Assembly (NCBI RefSeq): GCF_018139145.2
Contig: NC_059471.1
Coordinates: 65,668,020 to 65,732,019 of the forward strand
DNA: 64,000 nt
Direction: 5' to 3'
Origin: Gymnogyps californianus
Taxonomy: Eukaryota > Chordata > Aves > Accipitriformes > Cathartidae
The stretch's first letter is position 1; each line of letters opens with the position of its first letter. Both the position numbers and the translations under genes were made by a program. The notes below the pieces were generated by a model. The model was not told the origin of the DNA. It did no database searches and saw only the letters and a list, made by a program, of their open reading frames with translations. This document shows positions 26,301 to 38,700 of this stretch, piece after piece.

Positions 26301-28510
26301 GAAATAATAGTTATGGTTTATAATGATAGATTATTGGTAATTATGGGCAGGATTGTTTTTGTAGATAACTATGGGTTGAGTTCATCTCACCCCACTTTAG
26401 AGGTCCACCTCTGAGCTAATCGCCCAGAACTTCCTACAACTGTTGTGGAGAAATGGGCACCTTAAGAAAGTAGTTCACTCCGCCTGTTAGTTTTGGGATG
26501 AAAGGAATTGTTTTCTAGAGATGCCTGCTTCTCTCCATCGACTCTAGAAGGAGCTGAGGGGATCACCTGCAGAGTGCTCATCTTCTGGTTGCCTAAATCA
26601 GGGCATAGCAACTCCATGCGGTAGCAGTACTCTCCAAATTGATTATCTCAAGAACTGGGAATCACCCTTCACGCAGCTACCTGGCTTTTTAGTGGTAGAT
26701 GTCTTGTGTCCGTCCAGTTTGGAGCATGGCAAGCGAAGCAGGGCTGTACATCTATTTCTACACCCTCATTTAGACCCTGCCTCTCTTAGGGAGCTGTGCA
26801 TCTTGCCCAAGACTGGCGGGTTACACCTCAGCACCAGGTTCCCGCCACTGGCCTTTCCCAAATTAATTGAGGCTCCCTTCTCTGTCCTGTCACATGGTGC
26901 CCTTGCCAGCTGGCTGCCAAACTGTGCTGGTTTTCAGTCTTTCCTTCTCCACACCTATGTATTGTTAGTGCTTTTTTATCAGTGGAGCGGCTTCCAAGGG
27001 GAGGGTCAACAGCGTTGCCAGCCCCTCTGCCAGCAGCCTACCTGCCATCATCATGGCACCTTCAGGAGGCTGGAGTGAGTGACAGGTAGGTACCCACCTC
27101 AGGGGTGAGAGCTTTGGACCAGAAAACCATTGTAGAAAAAGTGGGCAGGTTTTTCATGGCGGCTGATGGTATGTAAGTGCTGCCTTGCTCAGCCCCCTAA
27201 CACGGGAGTTTTCTTCTGGAGGTGGAGTTTTAGGCACCTGTGAAACATACTGATTGAGAAATGAGCCATCTCCAGAGATCAGGTGTTCCCAAAATAAGGA
27301 AGAAGGTCTTGGATGGACATATCTATATTTCCATTTAACTCCAGCTTTAAGCACTCAGGGCGCTTTTTGCATATGCTTTGTGCTGAGTGCTTTTCTTCAT
27401 TTGCAAATACAGTGGGATCAAATAGATGCGAAACCATGGGGCAAGCTATTTAACGTTCGAAAATTTGTCTTCAAAATCCCTGACTACAGCGGGTCTTTTA
27501 AACATTGCAGAGGCTGGTAGGCATAAATGAAACTGGGCAACTGTGCCTAAATACTCTACCTGCATGAAATTCAAGTGCAAAACATCATGCACTGAATTTT
27601 GGGGAGAATTTTTTAGTGGTCATTAACTTTGTTTTCAGAATTATGTTTGGCTGCTCATTAAGACCCACAGGAACCACGGAATTCTTTGTATCTCTGAATG
27701 ACAGGAGTGTTAAATCTTTCCCATCACTATAAATTGTTACAGGTCTAGCATTAAGGAATCAGAATGTAGTGAAGTTTAATTAGTATTGCATTCTATGAAT
27801 GCTCTGAAACAGGTCGTTAAACATTATTATCCACTATGGTTATTTCACCGCTTGGCAGAAAGTGCCTCAGTGTTATCCTGAAAAAAATATCTTGAGCCAC
27901 ATATAACATTTGCAAAGATTCTTAAGTCACTTTGTAATCAAAGTCTCAGTTATGTTGCGATGCCATTATTCTAAGTCTTGAGGTGCTTAAAATTCAGTGA
28001 TGTTGCTGTCTGCTTTTCCCCACAGACTGCATTGTGAGAAAAAGCCCAGGATGCCCATCTCTGCTCCCATTTCTACTTCTAGGTCTCTGTGGAACTTCAC
28101 ATCACTACTTTTTCCTGGTGTTCATTTTCTTTATTTCCATCTTAAAATAACACTGAATTCGATTAATTTAAATAGGCTATGTAGCAAGTACAGATCTTGC
28201 TAAGGCAGACTTTTTTTTCCTTTGAAATTTGAGTAGTATGCAATAATTCCTCACTGTTGTACAACAGTACCTTGTATGAATTTTTGCTTTTGCTGAAAAT
28301 GGAAAAATACCTTATTTAATGATACTCTTCTAGAAAAGCTTTCAGACAGTTTTCTTACAGACAGCTGGGTAAAGCCATGTGCTGTGCTACATCTAAAGTA
28401 TGTCTGTTTTAAAATTTATGTTTCTTTATAGCAAACTGCCCAGGTACAAGTAAGTCATCTCTTTTAACAACCGTTGATGCTTAGGTTTGACGCTTTCGTT
28501 CCAAACTCCA
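20381..28510. other. Unique non-coding sequence, no gene seen
   Basis: No exon can be supported. ORFs up to 128 codons (26692-27078) lack recognisable domains. The part at 23040-23480 is AT-rich and transposon-free and could be a conserved element, but that cannot be tested here. A GTAAGTA donor-like site at about 23572 follows a short CpG-containing stretch without a convincing exon. Confidence 0.5.
22690..22728 (+). repeat. Small tandem duplication, ~21-bp unit
   Basis: ATCAGAAATACAGATGAG occurs twice in succession, separated by three bases. The copies are identical, so the duplication is recent. Confidence 0.85.
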
Positions 28511-29633
28511 TGTGGTGGGTTGACCTTGGCTGGATGCCAGGTGCCCACCAAAGCCACTCTATCACTCCTCTCCTCAGCTGGACAGGGGAGAGAAAATAAA
28601 ACGAAAGACTTGTGGGTCAAGATAAGGACAGGGAGATCACTCAGCAATTACTGTCACAGACAAAACAGACTCGATTTGGGAAAAAAAATTAATTTCATTT
28701 AATTTGTTACCAGTCAAATCAGAGTAGGATAATAAGAAATAAAACCAAATCTTAGAATCACCTTCCCCCCACCCCTCCCTTCCTCCCAGGCTCAGCTTTG
28801 CTCCTGATTTTCTCTACCTCCCCCCCAGCGGTGCAGGGGGATGGGGAATGGGGGTTGCAGTCAGCTCATCACATGCTGTTTCTGCCGCTCCTTCCTCTTC
28901 ACACTCTTCCCTGTTCCAGCATGGGGTACCTCCCATGGGAGCGAGTCCTCCATGAACTTCTTCAGTGTGAGTCCTTCCCACAGGCTACAGTTCTTCACAA
29001 ACTGCTCCAGCGTGGGTCCCATCCACAGGGTGCAGTTCTTCAGGAACAGACTGCTCCAGCGTGGGTCCCCCGCGGGGTCACAAGTCCTGCCAGCAAACCT
29101 GCTCCAGCGTGGGCTCCTCTCTCCATGAGTCCACAGGTCCTGCCAGAAGCCTGCTCCAGGGCGGGCTTCCCATGGGGTCACAGCCTCCTTTGGGCACATC
29201 CACCTGCTCCAGCGTGGAGTCCTCCATGGGCTGCAGGTGGATATCTGCTCCACCGTTAACCTCCATAGGCTGCAGGGGGACAGCCTGCCTCACCATGGTC
29301 TTCACCATAGGATGCAGGGGAATCTCTGCTCTGGCGCCTGGAACACCTCCTCCCCCTCCTTCTTCACTGACCTTGGTGTCTGCAGAGTTGTTCCTCTCAC
29401 ATATTCTCACTCCTCTCTCTGGCTGCGATTGCCGTTGCCCAGGGTTTTTTTTTCCCCTTCTTAAATATGCTGTCACTGTTGCTGAAGGGCTCGGCCTTGG
29501 CCAGTGGCAGGTCCATCTTGGAGCCAACTGGCATTGGCTCTATCGGACATGGGGGAAGCTTCTTGCAGCTTCTCACAGAAGCCACCCCTGTAGCCCCTCT
29601 GCTACCAAAACCTTGCCACGCAAACCCAATACA
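28511..29633 (-). mobile_element. Solo LTR of an avian endogenous retrovirus, ERVK-type, ~1.12 kb
   Basis: Read on the minus strand the element starts TGTATTGGGTTTGCGTGGCA and ends GGTCAACCCACCACA, giving TG...CA ends. A TATA-like CATATTTAAG (plus 29461-29470) and a poly-A signal ATTAAA (plus 28698-28703) lie in the correct order for a minus-strand LTR. Between them lies an array of ~50-bp units. Flanks are CTCCA on the left and CTCCG on the right, a possible 5-bp target duplication with one mismatch. No gag, pol or env follows on either side, so it is a solo LTR. ERVK-type is assigned from memory of similar avian LTRs; a target duplication of six bases, typical of that class, is not seen. 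Confidence 0.85.
28915..29340 (-). repeat. Degenerate ~50-bp tandem array inside the LTR
   Basis: The plus-strand core CTGCTCCAGCGTGGG recurs at about 29002, 29051, 29099, 29151 (variant) and 29204, with spacing of 49, 48, 52 and 53 bases. Weaker copies lie near 29245 and 29326. Read on the minus strand the units encode runs such as PTLEQFVKNC and EEPTLEQVCWQDL, but spacing is not always a multiple of three, so the frame shifts between units. Confidence 0.85.
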
Positions 29634-30052
29634 CTCCGTTACAGATCATGGTTGCTTATCTTATCTCACTGATCAAATAAAAAGCTACAGGAAAAAATAT
29701 CATTTTGCTTTTAAGAGCCTCATTCTTTGCTGGTTTTCCTGAAAGGGGCGATAGATGTGGAGATAGCTGCAGCAGTGTTTCAAAATCCTTATTCTCTCAC
29801 TCTCTGGGGTTTTTTGGATGATTTTTTTAGACTTTCATTGAAATTATATTTCCTGACTCATACAGGATTTTTTTAATGTTTTTTTTTTGTTAGCATGTAT
29901 TAAAATAAACTGAAAAAAACCCAGTACAAATAAGCAGCTGGAAAATCTTGAAAGTATGAAACTACCGACTGAGATTTTGTGACCTTAACTAGTAGTTATA
30001 ACATCTGATTTCCAAATAGCACATACCTTCCTTTCCTCTCTGAAAATCCATC
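29634..30052. other. Short unique spacer between two LTRs
   Basis: No retroviral coding sequence is recognisable here, so the flanking LTRs are independent insertions and not the two ends of one provirus. A T-rich stretch lies near 29860-29890. Confidence 0.7.
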
Positions 30053-30314
30053 TGTGCTGGTTTTGGCTGGGGTAGAGTTAGTTTTCTTTATAGTGGCTAG
30101 TATGGAGCTGTGTTTTGGATTTGTGCTGGAAACAGGGATGTTTTTGTTACTGCTGAGCAGTGCTTACACAGAGTCAAGGCCTTTTCTGCTTCTCACACCA
30201 CCCCACCAGCGAGTAGGCTGGGGGTGCACAAGAAGTTGGGAGGGGACACAGCTGGGACAGCTGACCCCAACTGACCAAAGGGATATTCCATACCATACGA
30301 TGTCATGCTCAGCA

Positions 30315-30320
30315 TATAAA
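30315..30320 (+). promoter_or_regulatory. LTR TATA box
   Basis: TATAAA in AGCATATAAAGCTGG, about 260 bases into the LTR, where a U3 promoter is expected. It may still be able to start transcription rightward; activity is not known. Confidence 0.7.
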
Positions 30321-30501
30321 GCTGGGGGAAGAAGGAAGATGGGGGGGATGTTGGGAGTGATGGCGTTTGTCTTCCCAAGTAACTGTCATGCATGATGGAG
30401 CCCTGCTTTCCTGGAGATGGCTGAACACCTGCCTGCCGATGGGAAGCGGTGAATGAATTCCTTGTTTTGCTTTGCTTGCACACATGGCTTTTGCTTTACT
30501 T

Positions 30502-30507
30502 ATTAAA
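30502..30507 (+). terminator. LTR poly-A signal ATTAAA
   Basis: ATTAAA lies about 185 bases downstream of the LTR TATA box, followed by T-rich sequence, matching R-U5 organisation. Confidence 0.65.
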
Positions 30508-30638
30508 CTGTCTTTATCTCAACCCACAAGTTTTCCTACTTTTACCCTTCCAATTCTCTCCCTCATCCCACCGGGGGGAAGCGAGCGAGCGGCTGTGTGG
30601 GGCTTAGTTGCCGGCTGGGGTTAACCCACGACACCATC

Positions 30639-32379
30639 CCTTTCAAGATTGCCCTTCAAAACATGAGCCATATGGTTTTATTTTGTCGTTAGTTTTTTGT
30701 AGTTTCTGTAAAGAGAACTTCTACTGACTTTGTGTAAAAGTGTGACTCCAGGAAGAGGAAATTCCCATTTAAACTGTTCCCTGTACCATGCCATAACATC
30801 CCTCCATTTCCATGACTGTGCCCCTAGTGACACTGGAATATTCTGAACTGGGAACACCAGTTATGATGGCTACCAGGAATAAATCTCAAACAGCAGAGAT
30901 GACATGACACATCAAGAAGTGTGACAAAACCAGAAAACTGTTAGGAAAAACAAGATTTCTTGTCTCTGTACATAGGGGGGTGTAATTTTTTTATTTTTTT
31001 TTTTTTACATTGAAGTAAGTTGCTTTCGGAGCTAAAACCATATAGGACTTCTTGAATGCAAAAGAAGCTGCCATATAATAGACCTCTTTGACATGGGCCA
31101 CTGTGCAGTTTATGCTATTGGCAGCATTTAAAGAAATCAACTTCACCAGTCTGCATTAGAAAGAACCTGGGACTGAAGTGTTCGCTTCTGTGCTGGAGCA
31201 GATAATAAAGGTAATATGAATGCTTGATAGAGGAACAGTTAGGAAACAAGAAGGGACTTTATTGGTGGGAATAAGCCCTAGTAGCAGTGGCATTATCTGC
31301 GTACTCCCAGCTTTTGCTGTTCTTGAGGACAAGGTGGTTGCTAAGCAATCACAGAGTTGAGCAGGCAGATTCAGAAGTTGTTAGCTCTGCTTGACACGGG
31401 AAGTTCACAATTCAAGCTGCATGTCCGCTCTGAGGAAAGGATAAGCAGATGAATGAATCCAGCAGTGAATCACCCAGTGCTATATCTGGTAGAAATCTGA
31501 AGAAGCCTTTGAATGTCTGAGTTCCCTGGGTGGCACATCCTTACCAGGTAATGACAATATGCTCCAGGAACATCTGATTGCACTCAGTTGCTCAAGGTGC
31601 GGTACAGAGCAGGTCTTTGTTGGACCACATCAATGTTTCTCTGTCTGTCTGTTATTGTAGGTCATCTGCTAGTTCTCAGTTTTGTCCAGTAGACACAGGC
31701 TCCTCTAAAGATCATTTCTTCCAAACGGAAGACAGGAGGCTGTATGAGCTGCATGATTCATATCAGTGCCATACGTGGACCCTCTGACCTTACCCCTCAC
31801 CAAGGTACACATTTACAGCTGCTGCACAACAAACTTCAAGAAACAAGGTAAGCCCTTAAAGCACTGACAGTCTATGTGGTATTTTGTCCAGCAATGATAT
31901 ATAATACACTTGGCTTTTGGAAATATATAAGTAGCTATGACTGGAAAAAGAGCTTCTGAAGCACTGTTTGTCCCAGTAGTGTGAATTAAGACACAAGATA
32001 GGGAGGCAAAAATTACTTCGTACCAGTAAAGCAAATGAACAGTCCTGGTTTTCTCATGAGCTCAGTATAGGGAAAGGAAAACTAAACCTGGAAAGTTAAA
32101 AATACTTAGATGACAAAAAAATTAGCTCAAAAAAGAAATAAGTTTACTCCAAAAATTTTTGGAGTATACCAATGCAAAACAAGTGAGCACAAAAAAGGTG
32201 TTACATAGAGGAAGCTCGAGCAAAAGTGAAGCAGTTAGAATATGGTGGCAGAGTCAGGATTTCTGGAAAACACAGCTAAAACTTAATGGCTATACACAAA
32301 AGAATAAAAAAGTAATGGTCATGATGGGCAGAGATGGAGTGACAAAAAAGATGAAGATTCATAGAAAAACTCAGACAAT
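30639..32379. other. Unique sequence, no gene seen
   Basis: It contains a T-rich tract at about 30986-31006. The part after 32060 is A-rich and may already belong to the ancient CR1 fragment that follows, but the match is too weak to claim. Confidence 0.5.
30986..31006 (+). repeat. T-rich tract
   Basis: A low-complexity run of T with a single A. Confidence 0.75.
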
Positions 32380-32700
32380 GAAAACTCTGACTTCTGATAT
32401 ACAGAAGGGAACACACAGTTCAGGCTGACTGAGTCTCATTTGAAAGGAGAGTATAAAAGGATAGCATAAGCAGGTGAAGATAACATCAGAAATGCCAAAG
32501 GAACAAAATGAGATATAACTAGCAAGAGACATCAGAAATGTACCGGTAGTGACAGAGAGACACCAAGAAAAGAATTGGTCTATTGCACAGCAGAAAGAGA
32601 AAGCTATTGATCGACAAAGCTGAAGTGTCAGAAGTGTTATATAGCTTTTTTGTTTATCCTTACTGAAAGCATCAGCTCTGATCAGACAGAACCAAACAGT
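32380..32700 (+). mobile_element. Ancient CR1-like LINE fragment (ORF2 linker region)
   Basis: The stretch around ACTAGCAAGAGACATCAGAA, the purine-rich run after it, and the later AAAGCTGAAGTGTCAGAAGTG...AGCTTTTTTGTTTATCCTTACT follow the order seen in old CR1 ORF2 between endonuclease and reverse transcriptase. Divergence is high and the frame is destroyed. The left boundary may lie nearer 32060. The assignment is from remembered CR1 consensus and needs a repeat search. Confidence 0.5.
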
Positions 32701-35700
32701 GGGAACCCAGAGCTCTTAGTCTGGTTACACTCAGCATGTAGTTGCAGGCACAATGGTGACATTTCGTGCCACTCACAAAAATCTAAATTATGTAATAACT
32801 TTCTAGTGCTATAGAAAGTTGACATCTAGCATACAACACTCTCAGTGAGATGTTTACAGGAACTTCCATGCCCTGAATTTGTCAATATTTTATGTTAAGA
32901 AGGACTTTGGAAAGCTTAAGGAGCAGCCTTTGTTTTGTTCAGGTTAAGTTGGTTTCTTATTTCACGTATTGGAAAGATAATGAGTATCTCTGAAAACAAA
33001 GTTCACCCGTGCTTTACCTGGATGGGCCATATAGTTGCCATACAGCTTATTGTGCACTTTAGCTGGACTGCCTAACGTTTTAGTGCTAGAAATTTGGTAT
33101 TTATTTGATACGCAAAATATTGTACTAAGCCCAGGCACTCAGGGGTCTCTCTGTTGTAGAACAGGAAAAAAATCTCTACAGCAATTTAATTCCATCAGCT
33201 TTCCCAATCACTTCAAGCAATTAGTTCTGAAGACTTTTGCTGAAATTTACATAAAACACATCCTTTCCTCTAATGCATTTTACAAGTGGCAGATTATTTC
33301 TTGTGTTGCACTGACGAAAGTGAGGAACAGAAGGGGAGACTGTGCTCGGGCTGCAGCAGGCACTGAGAATGGCTCCAAGAAGAGCGAGCTCCCAGTTTCC
33401 CTCATTGCTCTCAGTAGAGTTGGTATAATGAGAACACGAGATTAGCTGATCCCTGTTAGCGCAAGGAGGTGATTCATAGAAAGAATGCTCTGAAAATGGC
33501 TGGTGGTTACATTTTTAGGTCTGGAGTTGGTAGGCAAGGAGAAAACAATTGTCAGAAAATGGACACTGTCAGGCACTCCGGGAGTGTTTGAATGGGCAAA
33601 GAAGTTGAGAGAATGAGAATAGAGCTTGTTTGCATGCGCTTAGCTTCTGTGACCGAATTTCGCGTGAATGTAGGATAAGCAGTCGGTAATGCTACTCACA
33701 GCCTGGTTCTCGCTGCTTTCTACGACTGCTTCGAGTACCAGAAGCTACCCTGCATGGGCAAACCTCAGGATGCAAAACCAGGACTTTAAATGATCTAGGA
33801 TTTATTCATGTATGAACCAAAGACATGTTAGAGAGCACTTCTTGGAATTAACATTCTGAGTAGTAACTATTCCGACTCCACAGATGGTATTATCCTAGTA
33901 TCATACCTAAAAGTGTTTATTTCATTTCTTGCTGGGGTATGGAGTCAAAGGAATCCCACTGCAAGGTAGACTGGATTGACTGTCTGGTTTTCAAAGTGTC
34001 TAAGAAAGTTAGTGGTGCAGTGAGAAGGATCGATTAGTCTGAAAGTTCTCTTAAGTGTGTCTTTAATGAATAGATTTGCTTTTATTTCAAACTCTTGTAC
34101 TGATTGTTTATGTTAGGGATGTACAAAATAATTATTTTATGATGTGTCAGTGCATTTAGAGTAGCTACAACTGTTCTAAAACTAAATTAATAGTCTCTGA
34201 TTTTCCCAAGTCTATTAACCCACTTAAATGTCTTAATATAAAATAGCATAATTGTTTTCAGTTGCTTTTCTCCTTACTCACCTAATTAGGACCAGAAAAA
34301 TTTTGTTCTATTTTGGAAAATATAGGGTAATTCTCAGTATCAGCTGAGTTTAGGTTTGTTCTCGTTTTGGTCAGTGATACATTGTTTTATTTTTTGGACT
34401 ACTGCCTTGATGTTGCAGTATCTCTGTACACCTGAATGTGGACTTATGCAGAATAGTAACAAGGGAAGAGGAGAAAGGCAGCCATGATCTGAACAGGAGA
34501 TACAGGAGCTGTGCGTGCTACATTGCAACCTGCAATGTGATATGCAACCTGACTGTGATATGAAGTCCTGGAGTGCGTGTGAAGTAATCCCATCCGGTGG
34601 CGAGAGAGGGGATAAGAACTCCTTTACCCTTCCCAGAAATTTCATGCTAGACAGCTACTGATGCAAGAGCAGTTATCCTGCTTCACACTGGAGTGAATTC
34701 AAAATCAGGCCTTGTACTGTAGCACCCACAGAAGGGAGATCCCGCAGTTAGACCTAGGAGTTGGGAGACTTAGGGTTCACCTTTCTGTTCTTCCCCAGCA
34801 TCCGATGTGATCTTGTTAGAATTCTTAGGGCCAGACTCCTAGAAGCTATTTAGGCAAAGTCCCCTGGGCTTCAGTTTTGTTGGAACTGGGAAGATGTCCT
34901 TAGCTTTTGTGCTAGAGGTCTGCAAAAATGGGGATAACCTGCTCCCATTCCTGGACATATGGATGAAAGTGATGCAGTCCAGTACTACAGAAAATGTAAA
35001 TAACGTAGATAGGTTAAAAATGTACTTTCAAACACACATAGCTAAACCCTATTACCTTTCTGTTAAACTACTTGTGTTTTCTAGAAATCCTTTGGTGTGA
35101 CTGATTATATTTTAAGGAATTTTGAATGTTTCTGGAGAAACATGATAGAGATGCATTGTGGGAAGTTCTTCTGACTCGTCTTCCATTTTCCCGCATCACC
35201 TAGCATCGTCTGAAGGAACTCAGTGCCCTGTGTCATGCATGTGCTTGATTACTTGTTAGCTTGTATTTGCTTTTCTGATACTTTAGTATGGGTATTCCTA
35301 CAGGCTAGATATGTCTTGATATGCCAGTGTAGGCATTCAGGGAGTGACGTGAACACATATGACAATTATATTCTTCTCTTAACAGTTTTATAATTTCATA
35401 CTTGCAGAAGTTTTAAGTGCTCCAACATAACACAATTCAAATTACATGTGAGGCAAATTTTCCTGGTTTTAATTTCCGGTACATTTGACCATCACAACGT
35501 TTTAAAAGCAAGGAAACAGTACATGGCAAAAGCTGTATGCATAGATGCAACTTTAAAAAGCCCAAGTTTTTAAAAAAAGATGGAATTTATTATAAAGCCC
35601 TTGAGCTTCTTTGCTGTCTTTTTTTTAAGGTTGAATATTAAATGAGTAACTAACTGGAGGGGGGAATATAGTGTCACTTTTGCTACTATGTTTCTGGAAG

Positions 35701-38700
35701 CTTTCTCTCTGCATATACGAAAAAGAAAGATTTTAAGTTTTCAGACAAATCAAAAGTTGGAAGTGATGGAGTCAGTCTTTTTTTTTTAATGATGGATTTT
35801 AACCATGAATTCTTCCCACTCTCCTTTTCCCCTCTTTATTTTTTATTCTATTTTACCAAAGAAATGAACTAAAATCTCAGTCTATATTACTGCCCAAAGC
35901 AGCTTTTCAGCACAGGTCCCATTTCCTGTTAAAGTAATAGGATTTTCCCATTCACATCATGAGCTACATCTCATGTCTTGAACTACCTGAAAGTCTAGCA
36001 TCTGTTAAAGTTTTGGAGTAAGTCATTGTCAGCTACAAGGTATGGGATGTCAGGGTCCATTTGGAGAAAACAAGTAAGTAACTATACAGAGGGATTTAAA
36101 GCTTCCAGACTGGGATTTGAGATAGTAAGAACAGATTATCTATTTTTGTTTTGATGACCTGGGTTTTCTTGGTGTTTCCAAGCGTTATGATGATAGCAGG
36201 TGAAAATAACAATCTTGAATTTGCAGTAGCACCAGAACAGTTTAGCCAAAGCAAATAACAGTTAATGTCCAAGTGATTTCTGGGCAGAAGTGAAGGCAGG
36301 AGGAGGATATTTTCCATAAGAACACTTACAATTAAAAGCTGAAAACTTGGGGTTGAAAAATCCTGTACTATGCCTCACAGAATTGTAGCTCCAGTACATC
36401 CTGCTTTCATTATTTCCCATAGGCTGAGTTCCCAATTAAGACGTAATAATCTGATACATCACGGATTTTCTTTCTCGAGACCAGAGCCATAAATCATGAA
36501 AGGTTGTAAGGTACTATATAAGATGCAGTTATCAATGGGAGACTAAAACCACACAGCTTCTTTCACTAGACAGTGAATAATCCATACAAAGATTAATGTT
36601 TCAGTTTTCTACAAAAATGTGGAAAGCAGATTCATCTAATCAACTTTTTTGTTTCGCAGTGTTTTGCTTTCCCATCAACTTAGTTTAGGTAGAAATTTTT
36701 TCAACTGTTCCTAGGTTTCAGTTTTGAAAGTACTGACGTTCACCTGAAAAACTATATTGCTGAGAGCAAATGTAAATTTCCTATGAAATAGAACTAACAA
36801 ATATATTGGTAATACTGTAACTTAAACTCAGAAAAACTGAGTTTTAAGTATATTTAAGTAATTGGAATCTGAGATATTGGGACTATCCCAGGGAAAATAA
36901 ATGCCAGTGAGAGAAACTCAAGAAAGAAGCTTTTACAAAAAGGTTTACTGGTTTTGGTTTCTACTAACAGTCTTACTTGCAAACTGAACATTTGGTTTGC
37001 TTTGTTTTTCCAGGGAATGTTGTGGGACATTGTATGTGTGAAAAAGGGCGGCTGAACTGTTTTACCAGAGCATCACCCAACAGCTCTTTTGAAAAGCAAT
37101 AGGAGTTAACACTTGCAAAAGAGTTTTCCATCTCCCATGTAGCCATTTGATTCTGATTTGACGGGACAGTTTGCTTTTCTTAAAAGCCTTACAGTTACTG
37201 TGTATTTGACTCAGTCATGAGTCATCATTTTTACCACTGTGGGCATAGCATCCTTTTATTATTTATGAAACGGCACTAGCAATTCGACCATTGTCATCCT
37301 TGGCTGAGGCTGGTGTTACAATCGGACCTTGGTAAACCTGTGGGCTGTGTTGTGCCGTGCTTTCTGCCTGGGTTTTGTCAGGATCTTCTTTGGGATGGTG
37401 CTTTTGGAATTTTAACCGTCTGAGGAAATCAGAGAAACTTTGAAGCCTGTTCTCCGATCCAATAAGAGAGAGTTTGAGAATATCTTTTGGGTGTGTAACA
37501 ATTTGTAACTTTAAGTTTTAAAATACTGCTAGGATAGCTATAAATACTTTCTCCTTTCTGCTTTTATTCAACATTTGGCAAAAAGTGTATCCTTTTACAG
37601 CACACACATCAATTCAGCATGTGTATCGGAGAAGGTTTAACAAGGACCTTGAACATCAGACAAGCGTGGTTTTCACCTGTGGGTATCTTATTGCAGTGAC
37701 TTTTCCTACCCTGAGGCAATTCTTCATTCTCTCCTTGGACCCGAACCAGAAATGGTTTAACCTTTCTTCATTCCTTACCCCATCTGACTCCCACCCCTTC
37801 CCTGATCCCAGTTTTTGGTGTTGTAGGTTGTTTGTAGAGGGCCTGTTGCTCTATGCATGCTGCCACCAGTTTCATAGCACCACCCAATCAATTATAAACC
37901 TTTCAATCAGTACCAATACATTAGGTCCAGGAAGGAGGATTTGTGGGTGCTGGACTTAGGTGTTAGGTCTAATTTCTCCCACCTTTTGCTGTCCCCATAA
38001 CTTGTGTACTGCTGGCCTGTCTCTCTGCTAGGCTTCAATGGGAACTGCGTTTTGAGTATGAGCTTCACTGGGGTGAGTGCAGGCCTTTGCTCACCCTTTG
38101 CTATCAGATCTATCAGTGATGAGGGGAAAAGAAGCCCACGCTCACCTTAGCAAAGCTTGCAGACCAGCCGGTGCCACTCAGCGCTGTGGTCTGCTTCCTG
38201 CCTGAGTCAACAACCAGTGATTCATTAGAAAGTATTAGAACAGAACAGAAAATGCAGAAACCGGCATGGTATTCAAGAATAATTGGGCATATATCTGTAT
38301 CCTTCCTTAGGGCCAGAAGGTGAGAGGTGGAAAGCTTACTCACGATGTTGATATGGAGAACTTATAGAATGGAAAGACCAAGAAGATAACAAGATAGAAA
38401 AGCTACGGGCTGTTCTTAAGCCATAATTGAATAGAGTTGTTTAAGAGCATTGAGGAAAATGGTGAATTCAAGGTGGAATTGGCACCTTGAACGGCAGGAG
38501 GCTATGAAGTTGACCAATAAACTGGCGAGCCTTTTTTATGAAAGGAGATGAAAATAACACATATTGGGTGTCTGCAAAATGAATTTTGAGAGAAGTGGCT
38601 GATTTTGGTGTACCCCTAAAAGAAGTAAACAATGACAGGGATGGATGGGAGAAGAATGATTTAACCTACACCGAGGCTTTAAAAATTTTCATCTGTCCTT

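Larger units (their letters stand above)
30053..30633 (+). mobile_element. Complete solo LTR, ERVL-like, 581 bp, with perfect 5-bp target duplication
   Basis: It starts TGTGCTGGTTTTGGCTGGGG and ends GGGGTTAACCCACGACA, giving TG...CA ends. CCATC is present immediately before (30048-30052) and immediately after (30634-30638), a perfect 5-bp target-site duplication, which fixes both boundaries. A TATA box (TATAAA, 30315-30320) and a poly-A signal (ATTAAA, 30502-30507) lie in the right order for plus-strand U3-R-U5. A 5-bp duplication fits ERVL-type integrases in general. It is a solo LTR formed by recombination, with no internal viral genes. Confidence 0.93.

Noticed and set aside
29061..29672. 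203-codon plus-strand ORF
   Set aside because: It lies antisense within the ERVK-type LTR and its repetitive peptide is a by-product of the ~50-bp array.
29634..30052. Internal region of a provirus between two LTRs
   Set aside because: The LTRs are of different types and orientations, and the 419-bp spacer has no gag, pol or env similarity.
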